Shown: positions 14,602 through 22,679 of the stretch, in pieces | Numbering within the stretch: the stretch's first letter is position 1 | Layout of the letters: each line of letters opens with the position of its first letter | Assembly: GCA_029248485.1 (NCBI GenBank) | Contig: JAQWJG010000029.1 | Span: 1 to 26,415 of the forward strand | Length of the DNA: 26,415 nucleotides | DNA from: SAR86 cluster bacterium | Lineage (GTDB): Bacteria; Pseudomonadota; Gammaproteobacteria; SAR86; D2472 | Reading direction: 5' to 3' | Program-made: the position numbers and the translations under genes | Notes under the pieces: model-generated | Told to the model about the DNA's origin: nothing | The model's database searches: none | What the model saw: only the letters and a program-made list of their open reading frames with translations

Positions 14602-16032
14602 GTGGAAACTCATAAAATTTTATTTGAATCTTTAGATAAAGCGGAAAAGCATTTTGAAGCCGGTGAGATTCGTTTAGCTCAAAAACTTGTTAATGAAGTC
14701 TCAAGGTCAATGAAATCTGAGGGGAAGGTATCTAATAAACTAAGGCATAGATTTAATTTTATGTCTGCTCAATCTAGATACTTTAATGATATTTCATCAT
14801 TTGCTACAAACCCCAAAAGAAATGAAATAATTCAAGAAATTGAAGCCTTGATAGCCAAACCTCATGAAAATCCAAAAAAGCAAGCAAATGAAATTCACGG
14901 ACTACAGACTAAATGGCAGTTACTAGATCAGTCATCAAAACCAGCTGGTCGCGAACAATGGATGACCTTTAAGAACCTAACAGATAAAGCATGGGAACCT
15001 TGCGCTCAATATTACGAAGAATTGAAAATATTAAAAATATCTAATGCCAAAGAAAGAGAGAAAATAATTCAGACACTTATTCAATACACAAATGATTATT
15101 CGAATAAATGGCCAAGTTTAATTGATATGAGCAAATTCTTAAGTAAAACTTTTCAAACCTGGCAAAGTTATGCCCCAGTGCTAGATGAAGATTTCTCAAA
15201 ACTTAAAACTGCTTATCAAAATGCAAGAAAACCAATTAATAATGCTATTAAGGAGCAAGAAAATAAAAATTACAAAATTAAAGACTCTTTAATTGAAAAG
15301 GTTAAATTAATTAATGATGAAGATATCCAAATGTGCATTCAGAAATTTAAAAAAATTAAGCGTGAATATCAGGATACTGGACCAGCTGGCAAGAAAAATG
15401 AATCAATCCTTTGGAAGAAGCTAAACGAAGCAGCAGACAGATTTTTTGAAGCTGACAAGGCTCTTGTAAATGATGAGCTTGAAGTGATCAAGAATCTTGC
15501 TAATGACTTAACACAAGATGATTGCTCTATTCATGATATAAAAAATAAAATTACTGAGCTCAATAAAACTAGAAAATCACCAGAATTTATTAAGCTTCAA
15601 AAAGCAATTAAAGCTCACGAAAATAAAAAAATAGATGAAGTAAATGCACAGAAAACTAATGTTTATCAAGATTTATTAAATTATTTAGAAACGACTGATG
15701 AAACCCATTCGGTTATTCATAATGAGATCTTTAAAACTTTAAAAAAACCTGATTACTTAGGTGATAAAGATGAACTTCTTAAATGCACAATTAAACTCGA
15801 ACTAATAGCAAAAATTGATCCGCCTGCCTCAGACAAAGCTATCAAACAAATGCTGGCTCTAGAAATGCTACAAAATAAATTCTCAGGCGCAAAAACTACC
15901 AATGAAGAGATCAAAGACTTACTTATATCCTTTGTTAATAATCTGAAATCAAAGAAAATTAGTGCTGAAGAAAAGAAGCTGTGGAAAAGAGTGAGTGAAG
16001 TTATAAATAAGCTAGCTAAACTGCTTCCTTAG
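14602..16032 (+). CDS. DUF349 domain protein (left-arm copy)
   Basis: A 476-residue, Lys/Glu-rich, almost entirely helical soluble protein with no membrane segment. The DUF349 pattern is clear around residues 250-290, with G-P-A-G-K-K-N-E then L-W-K-K-L-N-E-A-A-D-R-F-F, and a degenerate repeat near 100-145 (W-x-L-L-D-Q, P-A-G-R-E-Q-W, F-K-N-L-T-D-K-A-W). DUF349 proteins are coiled, often linked to nucleic acid functions in annotation, but no activity is established. The start is GTG at 14602, conserved in the right arm. It diverges from trpS and ends tail to tail with the MATE gene, overlapping it by 17 bases. The first 100 residues are 92% identical between arms, but the last 68 only about 66%. 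Confidence 0.88.
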   Translation: METHKILFESLDKAEKHFEAGEIRLAQKLVNEVSRSMKSEGKVSNKLRHRFNFMSAQSRYFNDISSFATNPKRNEIIQEIEALIAKPHENPKKQANEIHGLQTKWQLLDQSSKPAGREQWMTFKNLTDKAWEPCAQYYEELKILKISNAKEREKIIQTLIQYTNDYSNKWPSLIDMSKFLSKTFQTWQSYAPVLDEDFSKLKTAYQNARKPINNAIKEQENKNYKIKDSLIEKVKLINDEDIQMCIQKFKKIKREYQDTGPAGKKNESILWKKLNEAADRFFEADKALVNDELEVIKNLANDLTQDDCSIHDIKNKITELNKTRKSPEFIKLQKAIKAHENKKIDEVNAQKTNVYQDLLNYLETTDETHSVIHNEIFKTLKKPDYLGDKDELLKCTIKLELIAKIDPPASDKAIKQMLALEMLQNKFSGAKTTNEEIKDLLISFVNNLKSKKISAEEKKLWKRVSEVINKLAKLLP

Positions 16033-17377
16033 ATTTTAAGGCATTCATCCACTTGTCAGATCTAAATCTGGCGACATACAGATACCCTTTAACAACATAA
16101 TCGGCAACCAGTGTCGAGAATATAACCTCAATCCTTGCATCAAGTAAAAAGAAAATTACTGCAAGAAAAACCCTGATAAATAGCAAACACGTCAATGTGA
16201 TAGCAAGGGGAGTTTTAGTGTCACCAGCTCCTCTTAGAGCACCCCCGAGTGAAAACTCAATAGCCATCAAAGGCTGCATTGAACCAAGCAACCAAATAAA
16301 GATTACAGTCAATCGAACAACCTCATCGTTATCAATCATGAATCTTGCTAGAGATTCTGCAAAGACAGTGATGATGATGCCAAAAAAAGTCATTGAAATT
16401 ATTGATAGTCTCATAGCACCCCACCCAGCTCGTTTTGCTTGAGCGGTATTTTTAGCACCCAAGTGCTGGCCAACCAAGGTTGCTCCAGCAATTGAAAAAC
16501 CGAAACCAATCACAAATGAAAAGGATAGTATTTGTACGCCAATACCATAGGCTGCATAAGCTTCAGTACCATAATATGCAACTAAAATAAGAAATGCTGT
16601 AATGCCTATCTGAAAAATTATCTGCTCAAGTGCAGCAGGCAAGCCAACCTGAAATATTTGCTTCACTCTATCTATATCTAGACTAAATATAGAAAAATAT
16701 CGAACAGGCAGTTGATTTGAAAGCCAAGAAACAATCAATAAAGATGCGCCTATTACAAAAGATACGCCGTTTCCAAAAGCAGCGCCCACTACCCCATACC
16801 TCGGAAAGCCAAGCCAACCATTTACAAAAACTAACATAAAAAATATGGCGAATAAATTCATGATCAAGCCAATAATTAATGGTGTCTTCACATCACCAAC
16901 TGCTCTCAATGCTGTGATAAGGGCCATGCCACAACCAAAGGCGACATAGAATGGGGATATAGCTTTAAGGTATTGAATAGATAGAGAAAGAGCTTGATCT
17001 TTCAGACCAAAAAATATTACTAAAGGTTCTGCAAATTGCCAAACTAACATAGAAGAGATCAAAGAGAGGAAAAGTACTAACTGCACTGTTCTAGTAAAAA
17101 ATACTCCTGCCTCTAGCCTATCATTAGCTCCCCAGTTTCTAGCAATGAGTGCTGTTGAACCAGCCAACACTCCAGTCAGAACAGCTTGCAAAATAAATGT
17201 AACCCTTTGGCCTGTGACGGCTGCAGCAATTGCATCAGGGCCAAGGTTTCCTACAATCTTTATCGCAACAATTGAGCTTGTTGCATAAAAAAGGTTTGTG
17301 ATGATAGAAGGCCAAGCAAGCGTCCATACGCCCATTGAGCCTCTTGGGATTTTTGTTCCCCCATCTAAGACTTCCAA
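16016..17377 (-). CDS. MATE family efflux transporter (left-arm copy)
   Basis: A 453-residue inner-membrane protein with about 12 helices, the standard MATE size. The start W-T-L-A-W-P-S-I-I-T-N-L matches the usual first helix, and both halves carry the expected family patterns: A-V-T-G-Q-R-V-T and S-T-A-L-I-A-R-N-W-G-A in the first, and G-A-T-L-V-G-Q-H-L-G-A-K and L-G-G-A-L-R-G-A-G-D-T-K-T-P in the second. It should export organic cations or drugs using Na+ or H+; the substrate is unknown. I accept TTG at 17377 as the start: AAGGAG lies 9 bases upstream, and the right arm has TTG at the matching site with AAGAG at the same spacing, though Met15 is the first ATG. It lies 3 bases after the DUF1145 stop. 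Confidence 0.92.
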   Translation of the reverse strand: MEVLDGGTKIPRGSMGVWTLAWPSIITNLFYATSSIVAIKIVGNLGPDAIAAAVTGQRVTFILQAVLTGVLAGSTALIARNWGANDRLEAGVFFTRTVQLVLFLSLISSMLVWQFAEPLVIFFGLKDQALSLSIQYLKAISPFYVAFGCGMALITALRAVGDVKTPLIIGLIMNLFAIFFMLVFVNGWLGFPRYGVVGAAFGNGVSFVIGASLLIVSWLSNQLPVRYFSIFSLDIDRVKQIFQVGLPAALEQIIFQIGITAFLILVAYYGTEAYAAYGIGVQILSFSFVIGFGFSIAGATLVGQHLGAKNTAQAKRAGWGAMRLSIISMTFFGIIITVFAESLARFMIDNDEVVRLTVIFIWLLGSMQPLMAIEFSLGGALRGAGDTKTPLAITLTCLLFIRVFLAVIFFLLDARIEVIFSTLVADYVVKGYLYVARFRSDKWMNALKSKEAV

Positions 17378-17380
17378 ATA

Positions 17381-17626
17381 TTAAGACTCCTTAATTGAGC
17401 CGAGATAGATAACTCCAAATATAAGAGTCATTGAAAATGCAACTAAAGGTGAATCCTGTGATTTAAGTATTTTATTTTTATAGATTACACATTCAACCAA
17501 ATGAGCAATCAGCAACAAATAAAAAATTCCAGATGCCATATAAAAAACCCAGCCATTAAATGGTTCAAATAAGTTCACAAGACCGAAGGCCCAAAGTATT
17601 AATGTAATTATATGTGGAGTTTTCAC
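17381..17626 (-). CDS. DUF1145-like small membrane protein (left-arm copy)
   Basis: An 81-residue protein with three predicted membrane helices (about 5-18, 24-48 and 62-78). The N-L-F-E-P-F-N-G-W turn and the L-I-A-H-L-V-E-C segment resemble the DUF1145 family (E. coli YhhL type). The function is unknown. The start is GTG at 17626, overlapping the tetR stop by 4 bases, where the right arm has ATG. It lies between a TetR-type regulator and a MATE pump, so it may be co-controlled with them. It is 91% identical to the right-arm copy (74 of 81 residues), with conservative changes that suggest a real gene under selection. Confidence 0.8.
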   Translation of the reverse strand: MKTPHIITLILWAFGLVNLFEPFNGWVFYMASGIFYLLLIAHLVECVIYKNKILKSQDSPLVAFSMTLIFGVIYLGSIKES

Positions 17627-18225
17627 TGTAACCTCTGAAATTGTGTTGAGTACATTCTATCAATCATTTTTTCAATAAATGGTTGAATATGAGCATAAGA
17701 TTCATTGTCTGTGATTGCATACCAGCGATGCAAGTAAAACAAAGACCCAAAAAGAAAATTACGATGCTCATCAGGATCACCATGAATCATGGAACCATCG
17801 ATCTGGCCCTTTTTAAACCAGTTTGACCAAGTTTTATATTGTTCAGCCTCGTTAAATTTAATTTCATTATATTTTGCAAATTCAGAAAGTGATTTAGGGA
17901 TTTGCATTAGAAGTGTAAGCCCATTAATAGTCATGGCTTTGTTTGTATAAGTTTTGATCTTGTCTAGATGTGTAGCATTCATGTCATTGATTGATTCAAT
18001 TAATTTATTAAGTTTTGACTGAACGGAAAGAATTACTTCTATAAATAGATCGCCCTTACTATTAAAGTAATAGTAAATCGACTTATCAGTTAAACCTAAA
18101 GATTCTGTAATTTGTTCAAGCTTGGTATGGTGATACCCATGTTGGGAAAATATAGACACTGCCGATTCAAGAATTAAATCTTTTCTCTTGATTCGTTTGG
18201 GTGTAATTTTAATATTTTGATCCAT
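17623..18225 (-). CDS. TetR/AcrR family transcriptional regulator (left-arm copy)
   Basis: A 200-residue regulator with the TetR helix-turn-helix at about residues 16-62: I-L-E-S-A-V-S-I-F-S-Q-H-G-Y, then the L-E-Q-I-T-E-S-L-G-L-T-D-K-S-I-Y-Y-Y-F turn and recognition helix, and S-K-G-D-L-F. The C-terminal ligand-binding half is not recognisable beyond its helical character. A natural reading is control of the downstream DUF1145 and MATE genes, and perhaps of itself, but no operator could be identified. The ATG at 18225 sits 8 bases after a TATACT box conserved in the right arm, so the mRNA may be leaderless. It follows the truncated symporter gene by 31 bases. Confidence 0.9.
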   Translation of the reverse strand: MDQNIKITPKRIKRKDLILESAVSIFSQHGYHHTKLEQITESLGLTDKSIYYYFNSKGDLFIEVILSVQSKLNKLIESINDMNATHLDKIKTYTNKAMTINGLTLLMQIPKSLSEFAKYNEIKFNEAEQYKTWSNWFKKGQIDGSMIHGDPDEHRNFLFGSLFYLHRWYAITDNESYAHIQPFIEKMIDRMYSTQFQRLQ

Positions 18226-18233
18226 AAAATATA

Positions 18234-18239
18234 AGTATA
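18234..18239 (-). promoter_or_regulatory. -10 element of tetR (left arm)
   Basis: TATACT on the minus strand, 8 bases before the tetR ATG. The right arm has TATACT at the same distance from its aligned ATG, although the bases between differ, which points to a functional box. The implied leader is 1-2 bases. No clear -35 was found. Confidence 0.45.
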
Positions 18240-18256
18240 CAAACTTTGATGCCTAA

Positions 18257-18553
18257 TCACCTAACTTCAAGCTGCGAGGCAATTTTTTGATGCTTTTGTC
18301 TATCAATGCTGTAAAAAGAAAATATTCCAAATGGGATGATCATCAGCACAGCAACAAATGGACCTTGAACCATTGCTAAGCTAAATACTTGATCCGCATT
18401 AGGTAAAACCTCTGATCCCTGAGGAAAACCAATAAACTCAAGTGCCAAACCAGCCACTAATATTCCCAGCCCGGTATTCAATTTTCCAATTAATGAACTT
18501 GAGGCATACATAAGACCTTGTTGACCAAGTTTACTCTCAAGCTCAACCTCATC
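18257..18553 (-). pseudogene. C-terminal fragment of a GPH-type sugar/cation symporter (left arm, cut at the junction)
   Basis: About 98 residues remain in frame from D-E-V-E-L-E-S-K at 18553 to the stop at 18257. The D-E-x-E-L-x-S-K-x-G-Q-Q-G-L-M-Y-A-S-S-S-L-I-G-K segment followed by two hydrophobic helices and a Y-S-I-D-R-Q-K-H tail is the end of a glycoside-pentoside-hexuronide (MelB-like) MFS transporter, normally around 450 residues. The rest is missing: upstream of 18553 similarity to the right arm stops and the frame meets a TAG at 18565-18563. ATG 18511 could be taken as a start but is an internal Met. The gene is broken by the inverted-repeat junction, not by mutations within it, so it is probably intact in its native genome. 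Confidence 0.8.
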
Positions 18554-18994
18554 CCTATTATTCTATATTTGAATGATCTGCTCCCAGATTCAGGTTCTTG
18601 GGATTTATTTTATGCTCTGGCTCCATTTATATACCTGGGTAATACCTGCTTGTCGTCCAGTGCAATAGTGCGAGAATCGATGTTAGGAGATATTAGTGAT
18701 GAGGTTGAGCTTGAGAGTAAACTTGGTCAACAAGGTCTTATGTATGCCTCAAGCTCATTAATTGGAAAATTGAATACCGGGTTAGGAATATTAGTGGCTG
18801 GTTTGTCGCTTGAGTTTATTGGTTTTCCTCAGGGATCAGAGATTTTGCCTAATGCGGATCAAATATTTAGCTTAGCGATGGTTCAAGGTCCTTTTGTAGC
18901 AATTTTGATGATTATTCCATTTGGAATTTTCTCTTTTTACAGTATCGATCGTCAAAAGCATAAAAAAATATTAGACCAATTAGCTGTTAGGTAA
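18518..18994 (+). pseudogene. C-terminal fragment of a GPH-type sugar/cation symporter (right arm, cut at the junction)
   Basis: The right-arm counterpart keeps 48 more residues than the left copy, encoded by 18554-18697: a P-D-S-G-S-W-D-L-F-Y segment, a helix, and then S-S-A-I-V-R-E-S-M-L-G-D-I-S before the shared D-E-V-E-L-E-S-K. This is the expected order for a GPH symporter, so native sequence extends left to about 18554. The first 12 codons of the open frame (18518-18553) are antisense to the left copy and should not be native unless microhomology lies there. TTG at 18518 is thus a by-product of the junction and not a credible start. The remaining ~350 N-terminal residues are absent. Confidence 0.75.
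18554..18697. other. Unpaired centre (spacer) of the inverted repeat
   Basis: These 144 bases are not repeated in the left arm. They are exactly 48 codons in frame with the right-arm symporter and read as plausible transporter sequence throughout, so this is native right-arm sequence and not an inserted element. No inverted repeats, target-site duplications or transposase remnants are visible here. Confidence 0.8.
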
Positions 18995-19010
18995 TTTCAT
19001 ACCAAAGTTT

Positions 19011-19016
19011 TATACT
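19011..19016 (+). promoter_or_regulatory. -10 element of tetR (right arm)
   Basis: TATACT lies 5 bases before ATG 19022 and 8 before ATG 19025. The left arm has the same box 8 bases before its only ATG, so the conserved spacing favours ATG 19025 and a leaderless transcript. Confidence 0.45.
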
Positions 19017-19021
19017 GATTC

Positions 19022-19624
19022 ATGATGGAAAATATTAAAAATACCCCCAAGCGAATTAAGAAAAAAGACTTAATCCTTGATTCAGCTGTTTCTATTTTTT
19101 CTGAGCATGGGTATAACAATACAAAGCTTGAACAAATTACTAAATCTTTAGATCTAACTGATAAGTCTATTTACTATTACTTTTCCAGCAAAGGTGACTT
19201 GTTTATTGAGACTGTCCTCTCTATTCAAGCAAAACTTGATAAGTTAATCGAAAGTATTAATAAGATGGATATAAATCATTTAGAAAAGATCAAGACTTAT
19301 ACTAACAAAGCAATGTCTATTAATGGCCTTACGCTTTTGATGCAACTGCCAAAATCACTCTCTGAATTTGCAAAATATGATCTCATAAAATCTAATGAAG
19401 CCAATCAATATAAAATTTGGACGAGTTGGTTTAAAAAGGGTCAGATTGATGGCTCGATGATTAATGGCGACCCAGAAGAGCATCGCAATTTCCTTTTTGG
19501 ATCTTTATTTTACTTGCATCATTGGTATGCGATTAAGGATAATGAATCATATGCACATATTCAGCCATTTATTGAACAGATGATCGATAGAATGTACTCA
19601 ACAAATTTTCAGAGGTTACAATGA
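19022..19624 (+). CDS. TetR/AcrR family transcriptional regulator (right-arm copy)
   Basis: The right-arm counterpart of the left TetR regulator, 199-200 residues. The N-terminal DNA-binding domain is nearly unchanged (S-A-V-S-I-F-S-E-H-G-Y, L-T-D-K-S-I-Y-Y-Y-F-S-S-K-G-D-L-F), with most replacements between arms in the C-terminal half and in linker positions. Two start codons lie in tandem, ATG 19022 and ATG 19025; alignment with the left copy and the conserved distance to TATACT favour the second, which would remove one Met. It overlaps the DUF1145 gene by 4 bases (ATGA). Control of the downstream MATE operon is inferred from position. Confidence 0.9.
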   Translation: MMENIKNTPKRIKKKDLILDSAVSIFSEHGYNNTKLEQITKSLDLTDKSIYYYFSSKGDLFIETVLSIQAKLDKLIESINKMDINHLEKIKTYTNKAMSINGLTLLMQLPKSLSEFAKYDLIKSNEANQYKIWTSWFKKGQIDGSMINGDPEEHRNFLFGSLFYLHHWYAIKDNESYAHIQPFIEQMIDRMYSTNFQRLQ

Positions 19625-19866
19625 AAACACCACATATAGTTACCTTAATTCTTTGGGCTTTTGGTATTGTGAATTTGTTTGAACCATTTAACGGTTGGAT
19701 TTTTTATCTAGCCTCTGGAATTTTCTATTTGCTTCTAATTGCACATCTAGTTGAGTGCGTGATCTATAGAAATAAAATATTGAACTCTCAAGATTCTCCC
19801 TTTGTTGCATTCTCCATGACTTTAATTTTTGGAGTTATTTATCTCGGCTCAATAAAAGAGTCCTAG
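19621..19866 (+). CDS. DUF1145-like small membrane protein (right-arm copy)
   Basis: An 81-residue protein with three hydrophobic helices, identical in length to the left-arm copy and differing at seven positions, mostly Ile/Val/Leu or Lys/Arg exchanges. Here the start is ATG (left arm: GTG), overlapping the tetR stop by 4 bases. The stop is followed after 3 bases by the TTG start of the MATE gene. The family call rests on the N-L-F-E-P-F-N-G-W turn and hydrophobic pattern; the function is unknown. Confidence 0.8.
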   Translation: MKTPHIVTLILWAFGIVNLFEPFNGWIFYLASGIFYLLLIAHLVECVIYRNKILNSQDSPFVAFSMTLIFGVIYLGSIKES

Positions 19867-19869
19867 CAT

Positions 19870-21231
19870 TTGGAAGTTCTAGATGGGGGAGCTAAAATCC
19901 CAAGAGGCTCAATGGGTGTTTGGACACTTGCCTGGCCTTCAATTATTACTAATCTATTTTATGCAACCAGCTCAATTGTAGCTATTAAGGTTGTAGGGAA
20001 TCTTGGTCCTGATGCAATCGCGGCTGCCGTTACAGGTCAGAGGGTTACATTTATTTTGCAGGCTGTTCTAACTGGTGTATTAGCAGGATCAACAGCATTA
20101 ATTGCTAGAAATTGGGGCGCAGATGATAAATTAGAAGCTGGAATTTTTTTTACCAGGACACTTCAACTAGTTTTATTTTTATCAATTATATCTGCTATAT
20201 GTGTATGGCAATTTGCAGAGCCTTTAGTTAGATTTTTTGGGCTGAAGGATCAGGCCCTTGTCCTATCTGCTCAATATCTTCAAGCAATATCTCCATTTTA
20301 TGTAGCCTTTGGATGCGGCATGGGTTTAATAACAGCTCTTAGAGCAGTTGGTGATGTAAAGACACCTCTATTTATTGGCCTAATAATGAACATATTTGCA
20401 ATATTTTTCATGCTAGTTTTTGTCAATGGTTGGTTAGGCTTTCCTTATTATGGTGTTGTTGGAGCAGCTTTTGGAAATGGTGTTTCTTTTGTAATTGGAG
20501 CCTCATTATTGATAGTATTTTGGCTTTCAAATCAGTTGCCTGTTCGTTATTTTTCTATATTTGATCTTGATATTTTACGAGTCAAAGAAATTTTTAAGGT
20601 TGGATTGCCTGCAGCTCTGGAGCAAATTATTTTCCAGATTGGTATTACAGCATTTTTAATATTAGTTGCATATTATGGAACTGAAGCTTATGCAGCTTAT
20701 GGTATTGGAGTGCAAATTCTGTCTTTTTCATTTGTTATTGGATTTGGATTTTCGATTGCAGGGGCAACCCTTGTTGGCCAACACTTAGGTGCAAAAAATA
20801 AGGATCAAGCCAAGCGAGCTGGCTGGGGGGCTATGCGTTTATCAATCCTTTCAATGACTTTTTTTGGAATCCTCATTAGCATTTTTGCCGAGCCTTTGGC
20901 TAGATTTATGATTGATAACGATGAAGTTGTCAGATTAACAGTCATTTTTATATGGCTCCTTGGATCAATGCAGCCATTAATGGCAATAGAATTTTCTTTA
21001 GGTGGTGCATTAAGAGGTGCTGGCGATACTAAAACCCCACTGGCTATTACCCTAACTTGTTTGTTATTTATAAGGGTATTTCTTGCAGTAATATTTTTCT
21101 TACTTGACGCAAGGATTGAAATAATATTTTCAACACTTGTTGCAGATTATATTGTTAAAGGCTTTCTTTATGTTGCTAGGTTTAGATCAGAAAGATGGAT
21201 GAATGCTTTGAAATCTAAGGAAGTTGAGTAG
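19870..21231 (+). CDS. MATE family efflux transporter (right-arm copy)
   Basis: A 453-residue MATE transporter, the same length as the left copy and highly similar, with changes such as R-Y-G to Y-Y-G after W-L-G-F-P and V-I-F-F-G to V-R-F-F-G. The motifs A-V-T-G-Q-R-V-T, S-T-A-L-I-A-R-N-W-G-A, G-A-T-L-V-G-Q-H-L-G-A-K and G-A-L-R-G-A-G-D-T-K-T-P are unchanged, so transport function should be kept. TTG at 19870 is the start by comparison with the left arm, with AAGAG 9 bases upstream. The 3' end overlaps the convergent DUF349 gene by 17 bases, as in the left arm. The substrate is unknown. Confidence 0.92.
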   Translation: MEVLDGGAKIPRGSMGVWTLAWPSIITNLFYATSSIVAIKVVGNLGPDAIAAAVTGQRVTFILQAVLTGVLAGSTALIARNWGADDKLEAGIFFTRTLQLVLFLSIISAICVWQFAEPLVRFFGLKDQALVLSAQYLQAISPFYVAFGCGMGLITALRAVGDVKTPLFIGLIMNIFAIFFMLVFVNGWLGFPYYGVVGAAFGNGVSFVIGASLLIVFWLSNQLPVRYFSIFDLDILRVKEIFKVGLPAALEQIIFQIGITAFLILVAYYGTEAYAAYGIGVQILSFSFVIGFGFSIAGATLVGQHLGAKNKDQAKRAGWGAMRLSILSMTFFGILISIFAEPLARFMIDNDEVVRLTVIFIWLLGSMQPLMAIEFSLGGALRGAGDTKTPLAITLTCLLFIRVFLAVIFFLLDARIEIIFSTLVADYIVKGFLYVARFRSERWMNALKSKEVE

Positions 21232-22645
21232 CTAATTTGGCTAATGCATCACTAATTCTTTTCCACAACTTCTTTTCTGATGCATTTATTTTGTTTGATT
21301 GAAGGCTATTAATAAATTGAATTAATAAATCTTTAATTTGATCATTTGCATTTTTCTTACCAGAGAATTTATTTTGCAACATCGCTAGTGCTAGTTTTTG
21401 TTTGATAAGTTTATCTGAATCAGGTGGATCAATCTTTGCCATTAGCTCAAGTTGAACAGTACAGTCAAGTAGAAGCGTTTTATCACCGTCATAAAGAGGT
21501 TTTTTTACAGTTTTGAATATTTCTTTATGAATGTTTGCGTGGGTTTCATTCGGAGTTTCTAACAGACTTAATAAATCTTGATAGGAGCTAACTTTTTCAG
21601 CAGCAATGGCTTCAATTTTTTTAGACTCGTAGCTTTTAATAGACTTTTGCAGCTTTAAAAACTCAGGTGATTTTCGTGATTTACTTAGATCTGAAATTTT
21701 ATTTTTAATATCTTGAATCGAGCAATTATCGTTCTTTAATTCTTCTGTAAGCTCATTGATTACATCAAGCTCATCATTCATCAAAGCTTTATCAGCTTCA
21801 TAAAACCTATCAGCAGCTTCATTTAATGCTTTCCACAGAAGAGGTTCGTTTTTCTTTCCAGCTGGACCTGCATTTTGATATTCACGCTTTATTTTTTGAA
21901 ATTTTTGTATGCAAGTCTGTGAATCCTCATCATTGATAAGCTTAACTTTTTCAATCAATGATTCTTTTATCTTATAGTTTTTTATTTCTTGATCTTTAAT
22001 AGCATTATTTATGGGTTTCCTTGCTTCTTGATATGCAGCCTTAAGCTTAGAGAAATCTTCATCTAAAACAGGCGCATAGTTCTGCCAGTTTTGAAAAGTT
22101 TTACTAAGGAAGCGACTCATTTCAATTATTCCTGGCCAATTACCTGAATTGCTATTTGTATATTGAATTAGGGACTGAATTATTTTCTCTCTTTCATTGG
22201 CATTTGAAATTTTTACTTTTTTTAATTCATCATAATATTGTGCACACGGTTCCCAAGCTTTATCTGTAAGTGTTTTAAAGGTGATCCATTGTTCTCGACC
22301 TGCAGGCTTTGAAGATTGATCTAATAACTGCCATTTTGTTTGCAGCCCATGAATATCATTTGCTTGGGTTTTGGGATTATCATGAGGGTTGGATATTAGC
22401 GCCTCAATCTCCTGGATAATTTCATTCCTTTTTGGATTTGTTGCAAAGGAGGAAATATCATTGAAGTATCGTGATTGAGCTGACATAAAGTTGAATCTAT
22501 GTCTCAGTTTATTTGAGACCTTTCCTTGGGCCTTCATAGACCTAGATACTTCATTGACTAGTTTTTGTGCTATTCGAATCTCTCCAGCTTCAAAATGCTT
22601 TTCTGCTTTATCTAATGATTCGAATAAAATTTTATGAGTTTCCAC
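21215..22645 (-). CDS. DUF349 domain protein (right-arm copy)
   Basis: A 476-residue charged helical protein, exactly as long as the left copy despite heavy divergence in its C-terminal part. It keeps the DUF349 pattern G-P-A-G-K-K-N-E followed by L-W-K-A-L-N-E-A-A-D-R-F-Y. The start is GTG at 22645, conserved between arms. The equal length with no net indel, together with about one-third substitutions in the last 68 residues, suggests a relaxed but length-constrained helical tail. It diverges from trpS over 34 bases and overlaps the MATE gene tail to tail. Confidence 0.88.
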   Translation of the reverse strand: METHKILFESLDKAEKHFEAGEIRIAQKLVNEVSRSMKAQGKVSNKLRHRFNFMSAQSRYFNDISSFATNPKRNEIIQEIEALISNPHDNPKTQANDIHGLQTKWQLLDQSSKPAGREQWITFKTLTDKAWEPCAQYYDELKKVKISNANEREKIIQSLIQYTNSNSGNWPGIIEMSRFLSKTFQNWQNYAPVLDEDFSKLKAAYQEARKPINNAIKDQEIKNYKIKESLIEKVKLINDEDSQTCIQKFQKIKREYQNAGPAGKKNEPLLWKALNEAADRFYEADKALMNDELDVINELTEELKNDNCSIQDIKNKISDLSKSRKSPEFLKLQKSIKSYESKKIEAIAAEKVSSYQDLLSLLETPNETHANIHKEIFKTVKKPLYDGDKTLLLDCTVQLELMAKIDPPDSDKLIKQKLALAMLQNKFSGKKNANDQIKDLLIQFINSLQSNKINASEKKLWKRISDALAKLATQLP

Positions 22646-22664
22646 AATACTTTCTTTTGATGTT

Positions 22665-22670
22665 TATAAT
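22665..22670 (+). promoter_or_regulatory. -10 element of trpS (right arm)
   Basis: TATAAT with 9 bases to the trpS ATG at 22680, as in the left arm. The surrounding 34-base divergent gap differs from the left arm at only two positions, which is more conserved than typical synonymous sites nearby. Confidence 0.55.
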
Positions 22671-22679
22671 TAACTCTAA

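Larger units (their letters stand above)
10833..18553 (-). repeat. Left arm of a giant diverged inverted repeat
   Basis: This 7,721-base arm is mirrored by 18698-26415. All genes correspond one to one with the same order, orientation, overlaps and nearly the same lengths. The arm boundary at 18553 is where GATGAGGTTGAGC (minus strand) ceases to match; the outer limit 10833 is simply the point aligned with the window end, and the SDR gene homology is expected to continue. The arms are not identical. Confidence 0.92.

Noticed and set aside
18554..18697. Insertion sequence or integrase remnant at the centre of the repeat
   Set aside because: The 144 bases translate in frame as symporter sequence and show no terminal repeats, duplicated target or transposase fragment.
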